Of a DNA stretch of 64,000 bases, positions 22,801 to 34,800 are shown one piece after another (the stretch's first letter is position 1; the number at the start of each line of letters is the position of its first letter). Position numbers and translations under genes: made by a program. The stretch comes from Agelaius tricolor (taxonomy: Eukaryota > Chordata > Aves > Passeriformes > Icteridae): assembly GCA_023055355.1 (NCBI GenBank), contig JALJCS010000028.1:5332418-5396417 (forward strand). Direction: 5' to 3'. The notes under the pieces were generated by a model. That model made no database searches. It was not told the origin of the DNA and saw only the letters and a program-made list of their open reading frames with translations.

Positions 22801-25800
22801 TTAACACACTCACAAAACTATCCTTTGTCCCCTCAGAAAGGAAAGATGCCCAGAAGTTTCTCTCTTCAATTAGATAAAAAAGACACCTCATAGGACATTG
22901 GGGACTTCACCTCAAACTTAAGGATAGCTAATTAGACAGAAGCCAAAAAGTCCCACCTAAGCAATTTACTAGAAAAAGAAGAGAACAAAGAAACTAATGG
23001 CTTTTGTGAGGTGTTTTACCAGGAGCAAGAACCTCTTGCACCTAGCTGAGGTTTTCTCTGTTTGTTATTTTGCCTTTTATTAAACCTTTTTGTTTCCAAC
23101 ACTGCAACAGAAGCCATCCTGCTGATTTTATCCTGCCTCCAAAAGTAGCTGAGCTATCTTGGGTGAATAATATACCTCCAAGAGCTCATGAGACCTAGCT
23201 CAAAGGAAGCTACTGTTACTGAGAGGAGCTGCAGCTTGCCCTGAACAGGCAGCCTTCCGCTCCTGCAAGTACTGAAACAGTGACAAATGTGACCAAAAAC
23301 CAGCTGCTGTTAAGACACCCACAAACCAGACTTGTCACTTAGGACAAACTATAACCCTTTCCAAACCCCACCTCACAAAAAAACCTCTGGTAAGAAAGCA
23401 CAAAGCTGTGTCTGGACACAGAAGGGTTCATACCTGCACCTGTGTTCCACTGTTCCCATTCCCATTGCTCCCGCCTCCTACTCCTTGTTTGTGTTGCTGG
23501 GAGCCTGTCATTTCAGCCATTCTCCTCTCCATCTGCTCCAGTCGCTCCAGTATGGACATCCTGAACTGGTTATCTGGGTTGGAGAAAGCCACAGTAAGGA
23601 CATTTCCATGGAAAGGAAGCTCAAGTCACAAACAGCTATTCTGGAAGTGACAGAGGAGGTTTGCTCTGCTTGGAAATGCACACACATTTGCTCTTCATCC
23701 TAGCTCTTCAACTTCCTGCAGCAACCCTCTGACTGCAATTCTAGAGACCTTCCCTACAGAAAACACACAGAAAAATGAAAAATGCAGGCAGAAGACAAAT
23801 CCCTTTCCCTGTGAGTCCAACTGTAGGCACACAATACAAGGGGTAATGCAAAGCCTTTCAAAACACAAACTCTAAGAAAATATACCCATTCACAGAGCAT
23901 TTCAGTAAGATCACATCTGCCATTTTAGAGTCACCGCCCTACTTTACAAGAGCCTTGAATTCAGCCTGGCCTGCATCCTGGAATCATGCAGTAATGGTAT
24001 CTGGAAGAAAAAGGCTCCTCTGCTTCCTTCTGTGCTTAGGAAAAGGAGCCTTTAACAGGGCACTTGTTCCTTCCCAGGGCACTTATTCCCTCCCTTTCTT
24101 GGAAAACAGCTTCAGGCAAGTGCCAGAAACAGAACCACCATAATTTGGAGTATGGGCACTGACAATCCTGTAACACCACTCTGAAACTCTGGAGCCCTCT
24201 GGTCCCTGCAGAAGTCTGTGTTACTGATTTGTCCCTCATTGCATTTTAACATAGCACTATCCTACAGCTACCAAAGCTTGAATGGTGGAGCAGGGAGGTT
24301 CAGACAGATTAACAGATCATTGCTGAACCTGATCCCACAGACATCAGCTGAGGCAATGATTCTCTGGATAGGGCCAGTCAGTGCAGAGGGAATGGCTGCA
24401 AATGCAGAGGTCCTTCTGAGTTTCACGCAGCTCATGTGAAGATGGGCAGGACTGTTTTGTGCATAGGGAACATTTAATGAATCTTGATATCATGCTAAGA
24501 GCATAGGTAGTAAACTGTAAGGGAGAGACAGCCCCCATATTGTTCAGTTTCATGCATCCATAGAGATGGTGTGGTGTGCAGAACACTCATAAACCCAGAA
24601 CCACTCCCAGTGACAGCAAAAGGAGTATGTGCACCAAAATAGACATGCTCTGATGAGGTTTTAAACATGTCAGTCTTCTTCAAGAAGAACACAGAGCCCT
24701 CCCTGGAAGGCTGTAGGAGTATTCTATGCTACACTGAGGCACAGCTCTCAGGGGAAGGTATTGGAGAGATGTGGATCTCTGCTGAGCTGCACTAAGGACA
24801 ATATTGCAGACCACTGGTACAAGACAGCTCAGCTCCAGGGGCTGGAGACATCCCCTTCTCACCAAGAGGCTGCTGTGGTCTGACAGCAGGCAAGAGCTCC
24901 ATTCCCTTCTGGGCAGCTTCAGCATCCCCCTCTGGCTGCTCAAGAGCCAGGGACAAAGGAGGACTGTGGTCAGCACCTCTCATCTAACCTCATGTCAGAG
25001 GTGAGCTCACTAATCCAAAAGATTTATTATTAGTGCCTTACTAATCCTTCATTTGTCCTGTTAATTGCAAAGCCCCTGGGAAAGGACTGGCAGCTGTATC
25101 ACCACACACACTGATGGTGCTGCTGAGGTGTCAGGGCCCTGTCCCTCAGCTGTGGTCAGCACACAGCAGCAGCAGCAGCAGCCCTGTTTGCCCAGCAGAT
25201 CTTTGTTCCAGGAGTGCTGCAGTGTGCTGCAGTGCAGTCCACACCGCTGTCTCCTCCCTCCCCATTGCCAGGCAGAGCACGTCCACTGCAGAGACTGGCA
25301 CAGACCTGGCCCTGCTGAGCTCCCCTCCCTGTAAAACACAGCCCAGGCACCTCCAAAAGTGGCCACACTTGCCCTGCAGGGAACAGGGCTCCACACAGGT
25401 AATGCCATTCTCCCTAGCTGGCTACCAGCACCTGCATTTATTAGAGCTGAGAGCATCAAGCCACACTGGGTATCACATCTGAGCCTCCAGCCCCTGCATT
25501 TATTAGAGCTGAGAGCAGCAAGCCACACTGGGTATCATATCTGAGCCTCCAGCCCCTGCATTTATTAGAGCATCAAGCCACACTGGGTATCATATCTGAG
25601 CCCCCAGCACCTGTATTTATTAGAGCTGAGAGCATCAGGCCACACTGGGTATCATATCTGAGCCCCCAGCTCCTGCATTTATTAGAGCATCAAGCCACAC
25701 TGGGTATCATATCTGAGCCCCCAGCACCTGTATTTATTAGAGCTGAGAGCAGCAAGCCCTACTGGGTATCATATCTGAGCCCTCAGCCTTGTACAGGCAC

Positions 25801-28800
25801 AAGCAGCATCTTTTTAAAAGAAGAAATCTGGCTCAAAGTGGAGTCATAAACCAACAAGCTCAGGGCTGCAAGATTCTGGGGTTTGTTCCTACTCATTTAG
25901 GGGTCCACAGAGAATAATTCTGTACACCTGGACACACAGTGAAACACAGAAGTACAGATTACTATTTTCTCCCCATTTTTTTTTCAATCTGGAGCAGAAA
26001 TGGATGGCCCTATGTTTGTGACTAATTTCCAGGCTCTTCTCTCTGGGCTTTATGATCTGTAATGAGTGAAGCCTCCACCTTTCCTGATCCCAAAGACACT
26101 GAGAATTTCCTGTCAGTTTTTGTCAGAAGACTGAAGTTACCAAAGGTATACCTGTCACCCACCAATGTCCCCAGACACTACACAAAACACTACACCAAAG
26201 AAACGAAAGCAGAGAACTTTTCTTAGGAAACAGAATTCAAAACATCTGGTGCTCCCAGGTATTCCTATTCAGACACCTGGCAGTGCTCCTGGAAACAATA
26301 AGGGCAGGACTAACAGGTCAGGCATTTTAGAAACATGTTGCTATTGACAAAATGGGAAGTAGAAACAAACATTCTGGAGCACCAGCACAGCATGGCCAGA
26401 GCCAGAGCCCTCCCTGTGTCTAGAAGAGACCACCAGAATTTACCCAGATCAGGGTGTGCCCCCAAATGAGAAAGCTCCAGGCAGCAAATGAGCCAAGTGG
26501 GGCAGCAGAGCAGTGAAGGTGCCCCCATGCTGACCATTTCCCAGCTGACCAAAATCAGTGCCTAAGCAAGCCACACCTGATGACAATTCCAAAATTATTC
26601 ATGTATAGTGTTTTCACCATTCTGTAGTATCAATTACACCAAGATGTCCCTTTCAAAAGGAACCCTGGTCATTTGAAGTGCATGCACTGCACTAGTCTAC
26701 CAAAAACACCAAACAAAACCCCCCAACAAACTAACAACAACAACAAAACCCCAAACAAACAAAAAACCAACCAAACAAAAAGAATCCAAACCAAAACACA
26801 AAAAAGAAAACAAAAAGGGAGGGGCAGGGAGGGAGTGGGAGAGAGAAGACCTTCCCCCAAGGTTTCTCCTGAACTCAGCAATGAGGCAAAATGCTCCTTT
26901 CCTATACCAGCCCTGAACACACACCAGATTAGCAGAATTTTGGACCATGTCCAGCCATTTCACATACTGCTGATGAGCCAACTGATGCACCTTGCAATGC
27001 CTGAGAGAAGGGCTACAACAACCACAGGGCTGGAAGTTACAGCTAGCACTCTGAGAAGTTCAAGAGCTTTTATCCTGTGTTATTTCTCATTTTTCTCTCT
27101 TCATCACTTCAGGGGGTCTCTGCAGGGCCACCTGCTAAACAGGCACTCAAGTTACAGGAACAGTTTCCACATTCTTGTCTTTTACAGCCAGCAGAAGATC
27201 TCATGACAAACCAAGTCTCTTGCAGGGCACTGAAGATGAGACCTCAACAACGTAAAGATCACTGTCCAAATAAGCTTTTCTCCTGCTACATTGTACAGGA
27301 GATCTAAACAGCCTGAGCCCAAGGAAATGTCTTGCACTGGAAGCACCCTCACTCTGTCCAAAGGCCACAAAGATCCACATGGATATATATTCACATACTG
27401 AAGGTTTTGCTCAAAAATTCTGCTTTTGATGGTAGAATTTAAAATCTTTTAGTGAGCTAAACAGTTAGACATGCAAATTTGTGCATATATTAAGTTTTTC
27501 CACTACATATCAATCTAAGAAACATTTTAATGTTCTTTAGGAAACTACTGAGTGTTTCTCAAGGTGTTCTTCAAGGCTTCCTCCACCAAAAGTGATGACA
27601 ATAAGCACATTTCCTTATCTTCAAGAGAGAGAATAATTTCACAGAAAATATTCTGAACATTGTTTCTTTCATGGAAATTATCTTCTTCAAATTCAAGAAT
27701 ATCAGTGTAACACCAAAATTACTTCTCACTGTCTTTCCCCTAGCATAACAAGGAGAGGTGGTGGCAACCTGAGGGGAGCTGAACTGTCCCAGCAGGGAGG
27801 GACAGGGAGGAGCTGCCTGGTCAGATTTTGACCAGTAGTAAGCAACTGGTTTGAGTTTCATAATCATTTCCTTAAAACACAACCCATCCTTCAAGTGCAG
27901 AACAAGCTTCATTTCCATCTGCATTGTGAGAGAGCCTACTACTGATCACAGTAATGACAGCAGGTTATGCACTGAATCCTTCTAAAGATGCACAACAATT
28001 CTGCTACAAATCCTCTAAGGATACATGGTTGTTTACATCAGCTGGCATCTTACAGAGTTACAGCCTGTATTACAGTTATATATAACATAACTGTACAGTT
28101 ACACACAGCAAACCTGGGTATTGTTTAATGTTACCTTTTTTTTTAATTTTTTTTTTATTTCAGGGTTGGTTTAATCCGGTGGTGTTTTCTTAACCCAGAT
28201 CCCTTCACGATGAATTTAAAGCACACCTGCACCAACAGCTCAATAAGCCACCACAGCAGGCACAGAGAGTGGAAAATGCAGGGAGCAGAGGAGTTAGTTT
28301 AATCTCCAAGATTCTGGAAGCCACACCTCCATTTTCTCCCTCAGTGCTCTCCAATAACACTGAATTTCCTCAGTAAGGATCTGAACAGATGCCAGCCATT
28401 TACGTGCCCCAAGTTTTCACTGGAGGCTGCAGGAGCACGTGCCTTGTGGAGCCTGGTAACAGCTCCTGCCTGCACAGAGCCTGTTCTGACAGGGGGGCTG
28501 AAACACAGCACCTGCAAACACTTCACCTAACCCAAAGCCTCTGCCAACAGCAGGATTTCTGGCTTTGAGCTGTCCCCCATGGGCAGGCACAGCTCAGAGC
28601 ACTGCCTCTGCCCACACTTTATTACAACAGGTAGTAAAGGCACACCTTCATCAAACATCAGTTCTGCACTTCCTTTGTGTGGTGCCCAACACAGGGCACA
28701 GAGCTAAGAGTGTAGCAAGGCACAGCAGTAAGGGACAAGCCCTCCTCTGCTTAACAGGCCAATTTTAAGAAATGAGCACAGAGAGCTCCTTTTCTAATCT

Positions 28801-31800
28801 CTGTACACTGCTGTACCAGACAAGAACACATCCCAAAGGATCTTCAGTCCTTTTGCTAAGCAAGCTTCAAGCAGCAAGAAACTGTCTGTGCCACACATGA
28901 CTTGGCAGTGCAGCCTGAATGATTACAGGGAAATACTGCTGAAAATACAGACGAAAAATTAATGGGCAGTTCTCAGTAGCAAGCAGTGTTAACAATACTT
29001 GCTCTTTTTTCACACTCTCCCCTGGACATCTGGATGTTTTTAACATGCTGCCAAACCAAACTGACAGACAGTAACTGGTTAAAAGAATTAAAGGATGAGG
29101 GTCCATGATCTCCTGCACATTCCACTGGGGCTGCATCTGCCCAGCATGCAATTATTGCCCCACAGAATTCTGAACACTGAGCTAACAGGGGTGTGCAAGA
29201 CCTGCATGCTCCCAAGCACTGTGCTCAGATACTCTGGTGTGGAGGAGCCACTCTGAGGGCTTTGGCTGCCCAGCCTGTGCTGTTTCTTTATCAGCAGTTT
29301 CTGTGTTAAGTCATCCCCTGCATGAGCACACACAGACTGAACTGAGCAAGTGTGACAGCTGAGCAATGTAAAAAAAGCCATGCAGCATGAAGACATTTTT
29401 CTGTTTTGCAGAGCAAGCCAGAATTCTCTCACCATATTCTCTCATACAGCACAAGCTGTGGGTGGGGAAGGAAGCAGTCTAAGGCCACATCACTCACACT
29501 GCCACTGCTCTGTTTCTATTTTGCAAATCATCTGTCACTGGTCTACAAAATCTTGCTCAATTATTCTGTACAGCACAAATCCTGAACATCTTTCATGTTG
29601 CAGTAACAATTTTATCATTTAATGCTGATTTCTGAGGTGGCATTGTTGCAGAACACCTATTTCTGAAATAGAACTGGGGTTACATCCTCAATGCCCCTTA
29701 TGAGAACCTCTCTTTAGCACTAAGTTGTTACAGGTCACAGTCTCTACCAGCAAATGAAAGCATTTAAAATTAATATTTTAGGACAAATGCATATCTATAT
29801 TAATGAGGCAGGTCACTTCCAGGGCTTTAGATCAGTGAGAAATGCCACAATACTGAGGGATGAGATGAGGAAAACACTGTATTGTACACTCTGAGCCTAA
29901 AGAGCAGCCGAAGAAACTCCATGAAATGAACACTACAGGACATGGGCAGGAATGATGAAGTCATCCAGACCTACACACACAGGTACTGTCAGTGATTTTA
30001 AGCCATTAATTCACCTGCCCAGGCATGATTTCTTACTGTCAACACTTTCCCCACAATTCTTCCTGTGCTGTAGGACTCTAGCTATTACTCCCATGCCATC
30101 TGGGATTACTCTGTCCCTCTCTGTAACCCCCAGTGCTCCCTCAAAACTGGGTACTTCTCTACTTTATCATGCCATTACTAGGAAAGAGAAGCAAGAGGGT
30201 TGCTCAGGCTGACTTCTTCCCCAAGTGGCAGTCTCTATACCAACAGCAATAAAGCACTTGCTGCCCTATTTTTCAGGCTTCTCTTCCCCTGGGCTTAGGG
30301 AGGGCAAGATCTTAATGCTATCCAGGAACAGCTGCTTCAGGAAACAAAGGAAAGTTTTAAACATGCCATGTGCACTTTATATATTTTAGAGGTAGAGCAC
30401 ACTGCCAAAGACATCACTCCTTGTGCTGTTTTGTAATTTGTATAAAAGCTTGGCTGCCTAAGGTCAGTCTCTGCATCTCAGGTCACAAACTGACCTGACA
30501 GGTGCCAATACTATGAAAAATGTACAGGGAAAATGCTCTTGGATGTATGCAAGAGCAACAGCCAGGGAGAACGTGCTGTGCTGCTGCTCACCTGCCCAGT
30601 GCTACTACCCAGGGCTCCTGGAGATCTCCTCCATTGGGCTACATGCTAAAGGACTACAGACAGGAAAAAAGCATCTCATGCCACACATGCAGGATCTGTG
30701 CTTACAGTACTGTGTATGATATTTACGTATGCATATGGCAACAATTCTGACCCAAGTTTTCTCTCCTTAAATCTGCAACCTCAAGAGTCAAAATACTCAC
30801 TCCGAAATCACCAGACTGAAGAGCAGCATGCTATAAAATGGTCTCTACTTGCTGCAAAGTTAGGTAAATAGGAAAACTGAAAGCACTGGAACAGGTCAGC
30901 TTTGCTGGAAGCTTTCATCAAGTCTGACGTCAGTCATGTTTACCCCATCTAAACTGCGAGCAGTCCACACAGTCTCCTGAAGTCCTCTTCCCAATCCTGC
31001 TCTTTCTGGCAAAGCACGCTGCAAAACAAGTTTTCCAATACCGTGCTGTGGAGCAGGCGTGTGTTTCCAGCATCCCTAAGATCCCCAGGAAGGTCTGGGC
31101 TACCGACCTCCTTGTGTGCCGTACCAGCTCGGCACACGCGGCTGCGAGCTGCTCCGATGTAATGTGTCCTGCCGCACACGTGATGCTACAATTAAAGTGC
31201 TGTCACAACTCCGAGCCTGCATCGCAGCATCACTCGGGAGGGGCTGAGGACCAGCACGGCAGGGCGAGTACATGAAAACAGCGCCTCGTCCCACGGCTGG
31301 GGGCACAGCAAAGGGGGCACAGCGAGCAGCAAGGCGCGCAATCATCGTGGAAGTGCAGCAGAGTGAGGCACAACACAGAAGCATGCAGATTTAAACCCAA
31401 ACAAGCACTGCGCAACACTTGATCCTGCAATACTTACTGAAAGCAGTACTTTGTCACATGTGCGCATCCACCGGACCCCTCCGCAGTCCCTCTACCTGCT
31501 TCCAGGTAAATAATGTGACAACACCTGGCACCAGAGGACTGACCTGGGAGTCTACAAGGCATCAGCGGAGGCTCCAGCCAGCATCTGGCGCAGACCCCGC
31601 AGCAGGGGCGGGCAGAGCAGGCTCCCCCCAGACCTGCTTGTCGTCTCTCGCATCCTCGCAGCCAACTGGAGCCCCGGGGTCCTGTCGCAGCGCCGGCGGC
31701 TCTCAGCGGTGCCACCCCCGCGCCCCGGCGGCCGCAGCGGACGGGCTAAGGCTGGCCGGGCTAAGGCTGGCCGGCATAGCCGGGGCTCGGGGCGGCCCGG

Positions 31801-34800
31801 CCGGCCGCGGAGGAGAACGAGCCCGGGCGCCGTTCAGCGGCCGCGAGCATCGCAGCCCGAGCGCTGGGGCCGCGGTGGGCAGCGGGCTCCGGGGCGCAGG
31901 GGCCGGCATGCGGGGACGGGCGGGCCGCTCCTCGCCGCGGGACCGGCGCCGCCTCAGAGCCCGCGGCGGATCGCGGCCGGTCCGCGGCTGCCGCCCGCCC
32001 CCCGGCTGGCGCTGCGCCGTGACAGACACCCCGGAGCGGCGTCCCGGGCGGCGGCTCAGGCAGCGGCTGGGAGGCTCAGGCGGCCGTCCCGGTCACCCCG
32101 GGCGCGCCCACGGAGCCATCGCCGCGCCCGATACCCTCTCACACCCCCAATCCCGGGCGGCCGGCACCTGCCCCGGGCACTCCGCAAGGGGAAGCGCCCA
32201 GACCGCGCCACAGGGCAGAGAGCAGTGGCGCCGGTCCCGCCGCCGCCCTCAGCCCACGCCGGGGCCCCGCGCCGCCCTCATGGCGGGAGGCCGGCCCGTC
32301 CGACGGGCTCCCCGCCCCGCGCCGGCCCGGTGCGGCTGCGGGCGGGCGGCGCCTGCCGCCGCCTCCCATTGTCTGCGCGGGGCGGCGCGGCCGGGCGGGC
32401 CCTGCCCCGCTCCGCCACCGGGCCCGCCCCGGCCTGACGTCACCGGGCCCCATTGGCGGCCCCGCCGTGTTTACAGCGGCCCCGCACCGGGCACCGGGCG
32501 CGCACCGGGCACCGAGCGCCTCGGAACGCGCCGCACGCGAGAGTCAGCCCCGGGACGCGCCAGCCCTGCCTGGGTCACCGTCCCGCTCATACCACAGCTC
32601 TCCTCATTTCGCTGCACACTCAGTATTTGTATTTTTACTCGTTGGTCTAATAAGGCAAATCTGCGGAGCGGTAAAACCCGACAATTTCGGAGACTGCGCG
32701 GTCCCACCATCCACAGGAATCACAGACCCCCGGGCAGCAGGGCACGTTCAACCATCGGCCTGAGGAATCTGATGTCTGACCATGAAGTCAGGCTGGCTCA
32801 GAAGACAACATTCAGCATAGGAAAGGAAATATTCCTTGCCTCAATTCAATCACATTATGATCAAAATGGAAAAGGACAGTCTGGGAAATGCAGTCAGAGC
32901 AGTAGGAGACTGGCTTCCTGAAACAGTGTCCTTAATAATAGTGTGTGAAAAGAAAAAAAACACCAAACACATCTCAGCAGGAATATAAACAGAACCGACA
33001 AAGGCTCCACACTACACAGGAGTCAGTAGAGGGGAGGATGAATAGAAAGTTAAGGAGTTTACTGGATAGCTCCTATCAAGGCACAAGGTATCCGTGTCCT
33101 CTACCAATGCTCACACATCCCCACAAGCTGCACCACAGGCTTTTAACAAGGTACAAAACATTCATCCCTCCTCCCACAGAGAGCCCAAACAGATAATCTT
33201 TTATGGTAACATCCAAGATGTAAACACCAGTCACCTTTACCCAGCTGGAAAGAGAAGTGAAAAACTGTGAATACTGTTTATAACACAGATCTTTTTCCTA
33301 TGGAAAGTCTCTTACAGCTGCAAAACGTTCAGTGATACTGAGCACATCTCTCCTACCCGACTCTGGTGTCCTGCATCTCACCACAGGCTAAGAAGGGCAT
33401 CTGGTCCCGCTAAAGAGACACATGCCAGGGGTTTGGTGATAACATTACCACTGTACAGGAATCATGTACCTGTCAAATTGTGGAATGCCACAGGTAGCAC
33501 ACACAGGCTGTTTGCTCACAGATGATTCCAGGCTGAAGTGAGAGTTTGGATACCACTGGTGTGGCCTCATCACGCTAACACAAGTGAGCCACCAAGCCCC
33601 ACCTCCCCGAGTCTTTTTATGTTTTCCAGCTAGGAAAGACAGCCAGATTACACACTGAGAACCAGCAGGAGCTGAAAGGCTGCCTGTCAGGTGCGTCAGT
33701 GCCATGTACATTCAGTGCCAGTCACACCCTTGACTCAGTACACACCAGTACACACTTGACTCATCAGTACACACATGGCCTGCCCCCATTTTTAGGTTCT
33801 GTCCTCTTTCCTGCAGATGCATATGTGTAATGCCAGCAGCACTCACAGGCATTTCCCCAGAATTTCTGATCACATCCTGTGCCAAGGAAACACCATCTCT
33901 ACAGACATTTTATGGAAGCAGCAAAGGCTTCTGCAGAGGGTAAACACAACGTGCTTTCCATTGGGAATCTGTATTGAAATGCCTTTATAATTCCTTATGC
34001 ATCTGCCATGAGATCATCTCTGCCCTTCAGTTCAGCCTTCAGTTCTTCAAGCCTCATTTGCCTTTTTTTTTTCTTAAAAGAACCTCTCTACAGACAGTGA
34101 ATGGAAAGTGAGCTCAAATGGCTATAAAAGCACACAATGGCTTCTGAGAACTGAGTTTTACATAGAAAACAGAAAAGGCTGCCAAGTTTATCAGCAGAGA
34201 TCAGGATCACATGAGAGTGGTCCTTTATGAGAAAAAGGTTTGCTTTGAAAAGAAAGAATATCACTATTCAAATTAACTAGAAAAAATGCAAGAACACCGG
34301 CAGCTGGTGTCAACTGTCCATTTGTAAAAGACCTAACTCACCCATGAGTGAGAAATAAGGAAAACTCAGAATAAAACAAGTATCTCTGTATAGTTCAGAA
34401 GAGGGTGCACAATCCTTCATGGCACAGCAGACACAAATGAAGGAAGGAGCCCTTCAGAGGATGGCACAGAACAGGCTGCCTTCAGACTCTTTTTCTGCCC
34501 ACTCCTATGCTTGGCTCAGTTCTTAGAAGCAGAAGCATGGTGGAAGATGGTCTCACAACCCTTCCCAGTCATTAGCAGGACTGCTCCCTGATCCCAAAGG
34601 CAAATACTTGTGCTGTGCTCAAAAAAAAAAAAGTGTGACTTTTGTCTTAATGGAACTGAAAACATAGAGTTCACATATAGAGCAATTTTGACTTTATTTT
34701 AAAGACATTTGTGGAAGGGAATTGTTTATCTAAACTTAGATGAGATGGAAATTGCTTGTTCTTTTCCCAGGGTGTTCCTGGGGTATGGCTGTTAGCTCTA

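Larger units (their letters stand above)
31600..32600. promoter_or_regulatory. CAMTA1: CpG island, candidate internal promoter
   Basis: About 1 kb of very high GC with frequent CpG and many gggcgg/ccgccc (Sp1-type) boxes, sharply bounded by AT-normal intron. Near one edge are a full CRE (32435-32442) and a reversed CCAAT box (32452-32456). On the minus strand these read CCAAT, CRE, then GC-rich sequence, a common promoter order. Long open frames here on both strands are a by-product of low stop-codon frequency in GC-rich DNA. Confidence 0.7.

Noticed and set aside
31419..32921. 500-codon plus-strand open frame
   Set aside because: It spans the CpG island; GC-rich DNA lacks stop codons. The product is Arg/Pro/Gly-rich with no domain, and frames on the other strand are open as well.
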